A stretch of DNA of 14,326 bases from positions 1 through 14,326 of the forward strand of contig JACPVB010000201.1 in assembly GCA_016191985.1 (NCBI GenBank). Direction: 5' to 3'. The notes beneath the pieces were generated by a model that saw only the letters and a list, made by a program, of their open reading frames with translations, ran no database searches and was not told the origin of the DNA. This DNA is from Chloroflexota bacterium (GTDB taxonomy: Bacteria > Chloroflexota > Anaerolineae > Anaerolineales > Villigracilaceae). Within the stretch, counting starts at the first letter, position 1. Every line of letters starts with the position of its first letter. The translations under genes and the position numbers were made by a program. Positions 1 to 6,116 of the stretch are shown one piece after another.

Positions 1-1016
1 ACGCCATGTCTGTCTCTGGGGATGAGGGCGAGGTGCGGCGCATTGTGCTCGAAGAAGTAAAACCCTATGCCGACGAAGTGAAGGTGGATGCGCTTGGAAG
101 TGTGCTTGTGAAAAAGAATGCTTCGACTTCGCTCAGCAAGAAGGGCAAAAAGCCATTACGAGTCCTTCTTGATGCCCACATGGATGAAGTTGGGTTCATG
201 ATCGTAGCCGATGACGGCGAAGGCTTTTTTCAATTTGAAACCGTCGGCGGCATTGACCCGCGGCATCTTGTCGGCAAACAGGTTATCGTCGGCAAGGAAC
301 ATACGGTCGGCGTGATCGGCGCGAAGCCCATCCATTTGACGACTGCGGAAGAGCGCACGCACACCATCGAAGTGGATGCCATGCGAATTGACCTCGGCCC
401 CGAAGGAAAAGCAAACGTCGGAGACCGCGCCACTTTTGCGACAAAGTTCAAAATTGCGGGTCCGTCCATCCTATCCAAATCCATAGACGACCGCATCGGC
501 GTGGCGATCTTAATCGAGTTGTTGAAGAACGCGCCAAAAAATATTGAATTATGCCTGTCCTTCTCTGTGCAGGAGGAAATTGGATTGCGTGGCGCAAAAG
601 TAGCAGGCCATTATTTCAACCCCGACCTGGCAATTGCCGTTGATTCCACGCCCGCGCGCGACCTGCCTGATTTCGATGGACATGAAAACTACACCTACAA
701 TACAAAGCTTGGTCTAGGCCCTGCCATTTACATGGCGAACTCCTCCACGATTGACAATCCGCGGCTTGTAAAATTTTTGGAAGAGACAGCGCTCAAAAAT
801 AAAATTCCATATCAATTCCGTCAGCCAGGCGGCGGGGGGACGAACGCGGGCGCAATTCAAAAATCCCGCGCGGGGGTGCCGGTGGTCTCGGTCTCTGTGC
901 CGCACCGTTACACGCACTCCCCCATCAGCATCTCACGCGTGGATGATTGGAAGAATACGTTGAATTTATTGTATACCACTCTTAAAAGTATGTCGCATGA
1001 TTTGGTAAAAAGGTAA
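1..1016 (+). CDS. M42 family metallo-aminopeptidase (N-terminus cut by window edge)
   Basis: This is a cytosolic dizinc or dicobalt aminopeptidase of the M42 family (FrvX/CelM/TET group), which trims N-terminal residues from peptides, usually as a large oligomer. Counting from the ATG at base 6, the expected ligands are all visible: H58 and D60 in DAHMDEVG, D161/D162 in SIDDR, the catalytic and ligand pair E190/E191 in VQEEIGLRGA, D213 in AVDST, and H304 in RYTHSP. Aligned to the paralogue at 1742, the ATG at base 6 corresponds to about residue 12, and the frame stays open to base 1. The real start therefore almost certainly lies left of the window, with about 10-13 residues missing. The stop is 2 bp before the next gene's ATG, so they are probably co-transcribed. 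Substrate preference cannot be read from the sequence. Confidence 0.9.
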   Translation, partial: AMSVSGDEGEVRRIVLEEVKPYADEVKVDALGSVLVKKNASTSLSKKGKKPLRVLLDAHMDEVGFMIVADDGEGFFQFETVGGIDPRHLVGKQVIVGKEHTVGVIGAKPIHLTTAEERTHTIEVDAMRIDLGPEGKANVGDRATFATKFKIAGPSILSKSIDDRIGVAILIELLKNAPKNIELCLSFSVQEEIGLRGAKVAGHYFNPDLAIAVDSTPARDLPDFDGHENYTYNTKLGLGPAIYMANSSTIDNPRLVKFLEETALKNKIPYQFRQPGGGGTNAGAIQKSRAGVPVVSVSVPHRYTHSPISISRVDDWKNTLNLLYTTLKSMSHDLVKR

Positions 1017-1018
1017 AA

Positions 1019-1735
1019 ATGAACGGATTAATCGCTTTACTCGGTTCTGGTGAATATTTGCCCGTGATGGATGAGGTGGACGCGTATCTGCTCACAAACA
1101 GTGGTGCGGACGGACGCAAGCCGCGCGTGGTCTGTATGCCGACGGCGGCGGGACAGGAAGGGGATGCAAGCGTGACTCGCTGGTCAAAAATGGGGGTGGA
1201 GCATTTCACCCGCCTCGGGGCGGACGTTCGGGCTGTTCCTGTTACAGACGCAGAATCTGCCAATGAGCAGAGTCATGCGTCGGCGGTGGAAGAAGCGGAT
1301 GTCGTCTATTTTTCAGGCGGCGATCCAACGTATCTCCATCAAACCATGAAGGACAGTTTGGTATGGAAGTCTGCTCAAAAAGTTTGGGAGCGCGGCGGGG
1401 TATATGCGGGCTGTTCGGCGGGCGCAATGATCCTTGGAAGGGAAATCCCCGATTTTCGCGCGATGGGTTTGCGTTCCATTTCCGCATTTGAAGTATTGCC
1501 CGTTGCATTTGTCATCCCACATTTTGATGCAATCCCTGGCATTTGGAAACCCTTTATTGCAATCCTGCGCCGCCGATTGAAGGCGGGCGAGATCATGATC
1601 GGCGTGGATGAAAATACTGCCATTATCGGGAAGTTGAACGAAGCGTGGACTGTGATGGGGAAAGCGCAGGCGCATGTGTTTACGAAAGATGGGAGCAGGA
1701 GCTATGGCATTGGCGAAAAATTTGAAATCAAGTAG
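1019..1735 (+). CDS. S51-like peptidase / class I glutamine-amidotransferase-like protein
   Basis: The 238-aa protein resembles the peptidase S51 family (dipeptidase E, cyanophycinase relatives), cytosolic serine peptidases with a class I amidotransferase-like fold. A nucleophile elbow is seen in YAGCSAGAM, with S133 as the likely nucleophile. An SGGDPTYL loop lies at about 99-106, a candidate catalytic His is H168 in IPHFD, and an acidic GVDEN segment lies at about 195-199. The length fits S51 proteins. The N-terminal IALLGSGEY start is typical of the family, and AAAAGG sits a few bases before the ATG. The gene starts 2 bp after one M42 peptidase and ends 6 bp before another, which supports a joint role in peptide turnover. 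It could instead be a cyanophycinase-like enzyme with another substrate; family assignment is firm, substrate is not. Confidence 0.82.
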   Translation: MNGLIALLGSGEYLPVMDEVDAYLLTNSGADGRKPRVVCMPTAAGQEGDASVTRWSKMGVEHFTRLGADVRAVPVTDAESANEQSHASAVEEADVVYFSGGDPTYLHQTMKDSLVWKSAQKVWERGGVYAGCSAGAMILGREIPDFRAMGLRSISAFEVLPVAFVIPHFDAIPGIWKPFIAILRRRLKAGEIMIGVDENTAIIGKLNEAWTVMGKAQAHVFTKDGSRSYGIGEKFEIK

Positions 1736-1741
1736 GCATTC

Positions 1742-2743
1742 ATGAAAAAGTTACTCAAGACGCTCACTGAAACATTTGGGCCATCGGGCTATGAAGATGA
1801 AGTCCGCAAGGTGATTTTGAAGGAAGTAAAACCGCTCGCCGATGAAGTGCGCGTGGATGCGCTCGGCAGTTTGATCGTGCGTAAGAAACCAGCGCAGGGT
1901 TCTAAAAATCCAAAGCGCATTATGCTGGCCGCGCACATGGATGAGATCGGTGTCATCGCCAGCCATATCGATAAAAAAGGCTTTGTGCGTTTCACCAATG
2001 TCGGTGGGACGTTTGGAAAATATACCCTTGGAGCGCGAGTCCGTTTTATGAACGGGGTAACCGGCGTGGTTGGGTATGATCGCTTGGAGCAGGTGGATAA
2101 TGCGCTGCCGATCAACAAAATGTATATCGATGTGGGCGCATCCAGTAAAGAAGATTGCCCTATTAAAGTCGGCGACTTCGCCGCGTTTGAAAGATCATAC
2201 ATGGAAATGGGGGATCGCCTGGTCGCCAAATCGATGGATGATCGCACGGGGGTGATCGTGTTAATCGAAACATTGCGCGGGATAAAGTCTACACCGAACG
2301 ACTTGTATTTTGTCTTCACCACACAGGAGGAAGTCGGCGTGCGTGGCGCAGGCGCGGCAGCTTACGGTGTTGACCCTGAGATCGGCATTGCAGTTGACGT
2401 GACTGCCACAGGGGATACGCCCGCTTCGATGAAAATGGTGATGGAACTTGGCAAAGGTCCATGTGTAAAATTCCGTGACCCGGGCATGTTGGCCGACCCC
2501 CGCGTGGTGGATTGGATGATCTCAACGGCTGAGAAGGCGAAGATTCCGTATCAGCGTGAGGTGTTATTGGTGGGAAGCACAGATGCGCGCGAGATTCAAA
2601 TTTCACGAGCGGGAGTGATGGCGGGGGCGTTGTCCATTCCATGCCGCTATGTCCACTCCGCTTCGGAGATGGTGGATTTCAACGATTTAAAAAATTCAGT
2701 AAAACTGCTCACAGCCATGTTGAGCAAGGCTGTTTCTTTCTAA
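1742..2743 (+). CDS. M42 family metallo-aminopeptidase
   Basis: This complete 333-aa M42 peptidase is paralogous to the gene at the left edge. Seen ligands are H65 and D67 (AAHMDEIG), D166/D167 (SMDDRTG), E196/E197 (TQEEVGVRGA), D219 (AVDVT) and H305 (RYVHSA), so it should be an active dimetal aminopeptidase. The N-terminus MKKLLKTLTETFGPSG is the usual M42 opening and supports the ATG at 1742; the ribosome-binding site is weak, consistent with coupling to the gene ending 6 bp upstream. The two paralogues differ before the last metal ligand: this one has VGSTDAREIQIS where the first has a glycine-rich GGGGTNAGAIQKS. That is the region that shapes the substrate pocket, so they may have different specificities. 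No signal peptide is seen. Confidence 0.92.
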   Translation: MKKLLKTLTETFGPSGYEDEVRKVILKEVKPLADEVRVDALGSLIVRKKPAQGSKNPKRIMLAAHMDEIGVIASHIDKKGFVRFTNVGGTFGKYTLGARVRFMNGVTGVVGYDRLEQVDNALPINKMYIDVGASSKEDCPIKVGDFAAFERSYMEMGDRLVAKSMDDRTGVIVLIETLRGIKSTPNDLYFVFTTQEEVGVRGAGAAAYGVDPEIGIAVDVTATGDTPASMKMVMELGKGPCVKFRDPGMLADPRVVDWMISTAEKAKIPYQREVLLVGSTDAREIQISRAGVMAGALSIPCRYVHSASEMVDFNDLKNSVKLLTAMLSKAVSF

Positions 2744-2752
2744 AAATAAGTT

Positions 2753-2787
2753 TAGACCCTAAAGGTCTTAAAGACCTTTAGGGTCTA
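2753..2787. repeat. 35-nt perfect palindrome upstream of the 156-aa gene
   Basis: Two 17-nt arms starting TAGACCCTAAAGGTCTT are perfectly complementary around a single central A. It begins 9 bp after the stop of the M42 gene and ends 13 bp before the ATG of the next gene, just upstream of its GAGGAG ribosome-binding site. No T-tract follows it, so it is not a standard intrinsic terminator. The near-perfect symmetry suggests a dispersed palindromic repeat, a transcript-stabilising hairpin, or an operator. The palindrome is directly seen; its role is inferred. Confidence 0.85.
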
Positions 2788-2800
2788 TTACGAGGAGTAT

Positions 2801-3271
2801 ATGGGTGATTACAACCGTTCCACAAAAGAAATCGCTTTCGAGCAAATTTCCCCCGATGTGACACAATCCATCAACAAATACATCGAGCTACACAACCTTG
2901 GGGATATTCTGGCTGACGCTTCGATTTGTATTATCTCTACGTCTGAAAAGATCAAGAAGGGACTGTTTAGCGGCGGAGGCCCGAAGTTACTGGTTGAGAC
3001 AGTCATCCTCACAAACCGCTGGCTAATCCTGGCAGACCGCGTTGATCAGAATGCGATTTATATCAAGTCGATGCAGTTGAGGGATATTGTGGTGGAGGAT
3101 TACGAGAAGAGCCTCTTTTACTCAAAAATCCCCGACACAGGTATGAACATCACAGGCAGATTTACGGATGCAAGCGAACAAGGCACGATCTTTCTGCCGC
3201 TTGGAAAAGATGCGGCAGGAGAGAAATTCAAGGAAACACTAATCAGGTCTGCACAGGATGCGAAGAAGTAA
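2801..3271 (+). CDS. Hypothetical soluble protein, possible PH-like fold
   Basis: I do not recognise this 156-aa protein. It starts at an ATG with a good GAGGAG site 5 bp upstream. There is no signal peptide and no membrane segment. Residues about 20-60 look helical then mixed, with a short glycine stretch (SGGGPK at 57-62). Residues about 63-135 alternate like beta strands (LLVETVILTNRWLILAD, then a strand-turn pattern) and a final helix ends in charged residues. That layout recalls bacterial PH-like domains, but this is a guess from pattern only. It is separated from the peptidase genes by the palindrome and is followed by a strong terminator, so it may be the last gene of that operon or a separate unit. 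Confidence 0.75.
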   Translation: MGDYNRSTKEIAFEQISPDVTQSINKYIELHNLGDILADASICIISTSEKIKKGLFSGGGPKLLVETVILTNRWLILADRVDQNAIYIKSMQLRDIVVEDYEKSLFYSKIPDTGMNITGRFTDASEQGTIFLPLGKDAAGEKFKETLIRSAQDAKK

Positions 3272-3279
3272 AAAATAGG

Positions 3280-3321
3280 AATCAAAAAGGTTTGACAGAA
3301 AAATGTCAAACCTTTTTGATT
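3280..3321. terminator. Bidirectional intrinsic terminator between convergent genes
   Basis: A perfect 18-bp inverted repeat (arms AATCAAAAAGGTTTGACA and its complement) has a 6-nt loop. On either strand the GC-containing core GGTTTGACA/TGTCAAACC is followed by TTTTTGATT, the layout of an intrinsic terminator. It lies 8 bp after the + strand 156-aa gene and 63 bp beyond the end of the - strand membrane-protein gene, so it can serve both. Confidence 0.9.
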
Positions 3322-3356
3322 AACTCACCTTACGCATTTTAATACTTTTGAAAGAG

Positions 3357-3381
3357 GTGCTTCGCTCCGCTCAGCATGACA
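3357..3381. repeat. Putative dispersed intergenic repeat fragment
   Basis: The segment containing GTGCTTCGCTCCGCTCAGC followed by ATGACA resembles a short intergenic motif that I recall as recurring in some Chloroflexota and Bacteroidota genomes; in frame on one strand it reads like LRSAQHD. It lies in the gap between the terminator and the stop codon of the 95-aa gene. Only one copy is in this window, so its repeat nature rests on memory and not on the sequence. Confidence 0.3.
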
Positions 3382-3383
3382 TT

Positions 3384-3671
3384 TTACTTTTTCTTCAACT
3401 CTTCCCCATCCTCTTCCTTCTTCGCCGTAAAAGACATCAGCAAAGCCGCGCCTGCGCCGATGGCAAACATGCCCATGGAAGCGGGGCTGGAGTATTTAGT
3501 GAGTCCCACAAGCAGGCCGAAGAAGCCGACCGCCAGTGCAACCTGCACTTGCCAGGCAGCTTTTTTATAGGCATCCATCGTGAAGCGCCCAACGCCAAAT
3601 CCCAGCACTGCAAAGCCCAGGGCGCGGATGAAAAAACCGATCACCAAGAGAACTTCCATAAATGTGTCCAT
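3384..3671 (-). CDS. Small hypothetical membrane protein (three helices)
   Basis: This 95-aa protein is not a family I recognise. Hydrophobic segments lie at about residues 6-28, 39-58 and 64-82, and the tail is highly charged (KKEEDGEELKKK). That predicts a three-pass inner-membrane protein, glycine-rich in helices 1 and 3. The ATG is well placed: AAGGAG ends 5 bp upstream. The gene follows the DUF456 gene after 19 bp on the same strand, so the two are probably co-transcribed and may work together. The tail composition is typical of a cytoplasmic C-terminus. Function cannot be inferred. Confidence 0.75.
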   Translation of the reverse strand: MDTFMEVLLVIGFFIRALGFAVLGFGVGRFTMDAYKKAAWQVQVALAVGFFGLLVGLTKYSSPASMGMFAIGAGAALLMSFTAKKEEDGEELKKK

Positions 3672-3690
3672 TTGAACTCCTTTTTTATTA

Positions 3691-4212
3691 TTATAACCAG
3701 GCCCAAAGCATCCAGAACACGATCATGATAACACCGATCCCCAAACGAGCGGCGATTGCCCAACCCCAGCCTGTCATCCAGGCTTTCGTATTGCCGAGAG
3801 CGGACTGTCTATCTTTCAACCTCCGCCACTCAGCCAGGAACAGCCCAACCGGAGAGGCGATCATGCCAGCGATTGGCGTTAAAAACAAACTGATAACAAT
3901 GCCTGCCGCGAACGCCCAGAGGATGGAACCCCACGGCACATTCTTATCCCGCACATGTTTGGCGATGATGATATTGTCCATGACGTTGCCGCCGATCATC
4001 AGCAGGGTGATGAGAGTGAAAAGCGTCCAATCCACCCAGGTCATACTGTCATTGGCCGCCTGCACAAGTGCATAGACCAATGTGCCGATCCACATGATTG
4101 TCAGGCCGGGGAAGATTGGGATCAACAACCCGAATAAGCCTGCCAGCAAAACGAACAGCGTAAGCGACTCTAAAACTACCTGTCCTGCAAATTCCCAAAA
4201 GGCGGGGTCCAT
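3691..4212 (-). CDS. DUF456 family integral membrane protein
   Basis: The 173-aa protein matches the general pattern of DUF456 proteins: an opening helix ending in a GLLIPIFPGLTIMWIG segment (about 28-43), where the P-x-x-PG turn is the recognisable signature. Further membrane segments lie at about 61-83, 95-124 and 150-173. A positively charged loop (EWRRLKDRQ, 128-136) lies between the last two. Family members have no firmly known biochemical role. The ATG at 4212 is preceded by AAGGAG at 4224-4229, a somewhat long spacing of 11 bp. A terminator-like hairpin separates it from serS, so it is either expressed by read-through or from its own unseen promoter. It heads a two-gene unit with the 95-aa membrane protein. 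Confidence 0.8.
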   Translation of the reverse strand: MDPAFWEFAGQVVLESLTLFVLLAGLFGLLIPIFPGLTIMWIGTLVYALVQAANDSMTWVDWTLFTLITLLMIGGNVMDNIIIAKHVRDKNVPWGSILWAFAAGIVISLFLTPIAGMIASPVGLFLAEWRRLKDRQSALGNTKAWMTGWGWAIAARLGIGVIMIVFWMLWAWL

Positions 4213-4234
4213 TGTTATCCGGTCTCCTTATTAA

Positions 4235-4276
4235 TTGAAAAATGACATCGAAAGCAAGTATAACTTCCGATGTCAT
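4235..4276 (-). terminator. Putative intrinsic terminator of serS
   Basis: On the - strand ATGACATCG and CGATGTCAT form a 9-bp stem, which can extend by three more pairs after one mismatch. It is followed directly by TTTTTC. It lies 33 bp after the serS stop and before the DUF456 ribosome-binding site. The stem is only moderately GC-rich and the loop is long, so termination may be partial. Confidence 0.6.
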
Positions 4277-4308
4277 ATACGGGATACAACCCTCAACGGT
4301 TTTTCAAG

Positions 4309-5580
4309 TTATGGCTTGATAACGTCGGTGCCGCCCATCCACGGGCGCAAAACTTCAGGGACAATTATCGAGCCGTCGGCTTGCTGATAGTTTTCCATCA
4401 CCGCAATTAAGGTGCGCGGCAGTCCCAGCCCTGAACCGTTCAACGTGTGCAGGAATTTCGTCTTGCCGCCATCCGTGGGACGATATTTGATGTTCGCGCG
4501 TCGCGCCTGAAAATCGGTATCATTTGAAACCGATGAGACCTCGAGCCACTCGTCACAACCGGGCGCCCATAATTCCAAATCATAGGTCATCGTTGCGCCG
4601 AAGCCAATGTCACCGGTGCAAAGCTGTTTTACACGGTAAGGAATGCCGAGCAAGGCACAGGTCTCTTCCGCATCCTTCAACATTTTTTGATGCAAGGCTT
4701 CCGAGTCTTCGGGTTTGCTGTAAATATACATTTCCACTTTATCGAATTGATGTCCGCGTTTGATGCCGCGCACGTCGCGTCCTGCGCTCATCTTTTCGCG
4801 GCGGAAGCAGGGTGTGTATGCGGTGTATAACTTTGGCAAAGTCGCTTCATCGAGGATTTCATCCATGTGCAGACCTGTCAATGGGATTTCGGCAGTCGGC
4901 ACAAAATACAAATCCTCTTCATGGTCTTTGTACAAATTGTCTGCAAACTTGGGCAATTGACCCGCGCCATAGACGGTGGCCGTCCGCACCATGAACGGCA
5001 AATATTCTTCCTGATAATTTTGCCTGGTATGCAGGTCGAGCATCCACGCGATCAACGCACGCTGTAAACGCGCGCCTGATTTCTGAAGCACGTAGAATCG
5101 TGAACCGGTCAACTTCGTGCCACGCTCAAAGTCGATGATTCCAAGAGCAGGCCCGAGGTCCCAGTGCGGAAGCGGTTTGAAATCAAATTTTCGTGGTTCG
5201 CCAATCGTGCGCAGCACCACATTTTCATCTTCACTTTTTCCGTAGGGAGTGCGCTCATCTGGAATATTTGGAAGCGTGGACGTGATTCCATTTAATTCGG
5301 ATTCGACTTCCGCAACCAGCTTATCCAACTCTGCGATCTTGTCACCCACGACACGCATCGCCTCGATCCTGGACTGTCGGGCTGCTGCGTCTTTCATTTG
5401 CCCGATCTCCTTTGAGACAGTGTTCCGCTCAGCTTTGAGCGTCTCCACCTGCCCGAGCAAGGCGCGGCGTTTTTCATCCAACTGTAGAATCGAATCCACA
5501 GGGGATGCATCCATCTGGCGGTCCATCAGCGCCTTGCGGACAATTTCAGGTTTTTCACGAATGAGATTGATATCCAACAT
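4309..5580 (-). CDS. serS: Seryl-tRNA synthetase
   Basis: SerS charges tRNA-Ser with serine in the cytosol (class II synthetase, homodimer). The 423-aa protein has the expected layout: N-terminal antiparallel coiled-coil arm at about 30-100 that grips the long variable arm of tRNA-Ser, the serine-pocket motif PTAEIPLT (228-235), motif 2 around CFRREKMSAGRDVRGIKRGH (258-277), the DFQARR segment (356-361) and motif 3 in LNGSGLGLPRTL (380-391). The start is the ATG at 5578-5580, giving the standard MLDINLIRE opening, with AAGGAG 6 bp upstream. The frame stays open upstream to 5814, but those 78 codons are the T-box leader and not protein. Expression should be induced by uncharged tRNA-Ser through that leader. 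Confidence 0.97.
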   Translation of the reverse strand: MLDINLIREKPEIVRKALMDRQMDASPVDSILQLDEKRRALLGQVETLKAERNTVSKEIGQMKDAAARQSRIEAMRVVGDKIAELDKLVAEVESELNGITSTLPNIPDERTPYGKSEDENVVLRTIGEPRKFDFKPLPHWDLGPALGIIDFERGTKLTGSRFYVLQKSGARLQRALIAWMLDLHTRQNYQEEYLPFMVRTATVYGAGQLPKFADNLYKDHEEDLYFVPTAEIPLTGLHMDEILDEATLPKLYTAYTPCFRREKMSAGRDVRGIKRGHQFDKVEMYIYSKPEDSEALHQKMLKDAEETCALLGIPYRVKQLCTGDIGFGATMTYDLELWAPGCDEWLEVSSVSNDTDFQARRANIKYRPTDGGKTKFLHTLNGSGLGLPRTLIAVMENYQQADGSIIVPEVLRPWMGGTDVIKP

Positions 5581-5586
5581 CTTCAA

Positions 5587-5592
5587 CTCCTT
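5587..5592 (-). promoter_or_regulatory. serS ribosome-binding site
   Basis: AAGGAG lies 6 bp before the ATG at 5580. Together with the conserved MLDINLIRE N-terminus, it decides the start against the longer open frame reaching 5814. It lies downstream of the T-box terminator, so control acts on transcription and not by masking this site. Confidence 0.85.
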
Positions 5593-5623
5593 TGGACTCA
5601 GGCAGCTTGCTGCCGAACTCCAC

Positions 5624-5664
5624 AATAAAATACGCCCCAGTCCATTTGCAGGACGAAGGGGCGT
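5624..5664 (-). terminator. T-box intrinsic terminator
   Basis: ACGCCCC (5664-5658) pairs with GGGGCGT (5638-5632), with an inner GTCC/GGAC helix, followed by ATTTTATT. It overlaps the 3' half of the antiterminator, so the two structures are mutually exclusive. This is the default fold when tRNA-Ser is charged. Confidence 0.9.
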
Positions 5665-5681
5665 TTCGTGGTGCCACCTGC
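5648..5681 (-). promoter_or_regulatory. T-box antiterminator
   Basis: GCAGG (5681-5677) pairs with CCTGC (5652-5648) and an ACG/CGT helix closes the top. Between them is the 7-nt bulge TGGCACC, whose TGGC is free to pair with the GCCA 3' end of uncharged tRNA-Ser. This is the standard antiterminator geometry. Confidence 0.88.
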
Positions 5682-5708
5682 TTTTGCCCCCACCACTCCT
5701 TTGGAACA

Positions 5709-5737
5709 CCTCCCCCATTTTGAAAAGATGGGGGAGG
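5709..5737. repeat. GC-rich hairpin embedded in T-box stem III
   Basis: A perfect 10-bp stem CCTCCCCCAT/ATGGGGGAGG with a 9-nt loop sits inside the ACTCC/GGAGT helix that I assign to stem III. GC-rich runs (GGGAGGGGGCC) flank it on one side. The sequence resembles a CTCCCCCATTTT-type palindrome that I remember as a dispersed repeat in Anaerolineae-like genomes. The hairpin is seen; dispersal is from memory. Confidence 0.6.
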
Positions 5738-5940
5738 CCGGGAGGGGGCCTCGGAGTACGCGATAACGGGCGTTTCCCGATTCTCTTACGGTGGCGCAAG
5801 ATATTATCTTGCACTACACCCCTGCGAGAATGACACGAGCGAAGGGGATTTCATCATCTGGCTGATCGTCTCGCACTCACCGACGACTCACTGAACAGGT
5901 GCATGATTACTTGTCTTCGCGCTGGTCTGTATTAGGTGGG

Positions 5941-5968
5941 ATTATACGCAGCCTATTTATTATGTCAA
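5941..5968 (-). promoter_or_regulatory. serS promoter (sigma-70 type)
   Basis: TTGACA (5968-5963) and TATAAT (5946-5941) are both exact consensus hexamers, separated by 16 bp. The predicted start near 5934 falls at the beginning of the T-box leader, so the full riboswitch is transcribed. A strong constitutive promoter followed by a T-box attenuator is a common arrangement. Confidence 0.9.
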
Positions 5969-5977
5969 TGATGAGAA

Positions 5978-6103
5978 GTGTGCACGCAAAGGCTGTCAGC
6001 AGCTAACGCTCAAGCAGCCGTCCCGGCGGCGTTTTCCGAGGAAATCCTGCGCCGAGGACGGCGCAGGGAGCAAAAAATTGCCTGACATGTTTTGCGTGCA
6101 CAC
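5978..6103. mobile_element. 126-bp MITE-like non-autonomous element
   Basis: Perfect 13-bp terminal inverted repeats GTGTGCACGCAAA (5978-5990) and TTTGCGTGCACAC (6091-6103) bound the element. After three unlike bases the match resumes for TGTCAG/CTGACA, so 19 of 22 end positions agree. A perfect 8-bp direct repeat GATGAGAA flanks it (5970-5977 and 6104-6111), the mark of a transposition target duplication. It has no coding capacity. The inside is strongly structured: CCTGCGCC/GGCGCAGG (6046-6053 with 6060-6067) or, as an alternative, GCCGTCC/GGACGGC (6017-6023 with 6056-6062). It sits between the kdpE stop and the serS promoter. An 8-bp duplication occurs in several IS families, so the parent transposase cannot be named. 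Confidence 0.85.
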
Positions 6104-6116
6104 GATGAGAATCAGC

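Larger units (their letters stand above)
5624..5934 (-). promoter_or_regulatory. T-box leader riboswitch of serS (tRNA-Ser sensing)
   Basis: This leader senses uncharged tRNA-Ser and lets transcription continue into serS. Stem I closes with GCGAAG/CTTCGC (5915-5920 with 5839-5844). Its internal specifier loop has AGTA (5908-5911) opposite GAAATCCC (5852-5845), giving the candidate Ser codon UCC at 5848-5846. The inner helix is ATCAT/ATGAT, and the apical part includes GTGAG and GGTGAGTGCGA typical of stem I. Stem II lies at about 5788-5820 with a perfect GCAAGAT/ATCTTGC core. A IIA/B-type element ending CCCGTTATC is at about 5762-5780. Stem III appears as ACTCC/GGAGT (5695-5757). The T-box AGGTGGCACCACG is at 5679-5667, and its bulge TGGC pairs with GCCA, as expected for the G73 discriminator of tRNA-Ser. 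Confidence 0.93.

Noticed and set aside
1789..2322. A 177-codon open frame on the - strand.
   Set aside because: It is antisense to the intact M42 peptidase, with a Ser/Thr/Pro-rich shadow composition.
2753..2787. Palindrome as an intrinsic terminator of the M42 gene.
   Set aside because: No T-tract follows on either strand; it is recorded as a repeat or regulatory hairpin instead.
3348..3728. A 126-codon + strand frame starting in the intergenic region.
   Set aside because: It starts in the repeat-like segment and is then antisense to the 95-aa membrane gene, which has a good ribosome-binding site and coherent helices.
5581..5814. N-terminal extension of serS by 78 codons (open frame from 5814).
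   Set aside because: The stretch is the 3' part of the T-box leader, including stem II/III, antiterminator and terminator; SerS proteins start MLDINLIRE, and AAGGAG lies right before the internal ATG.
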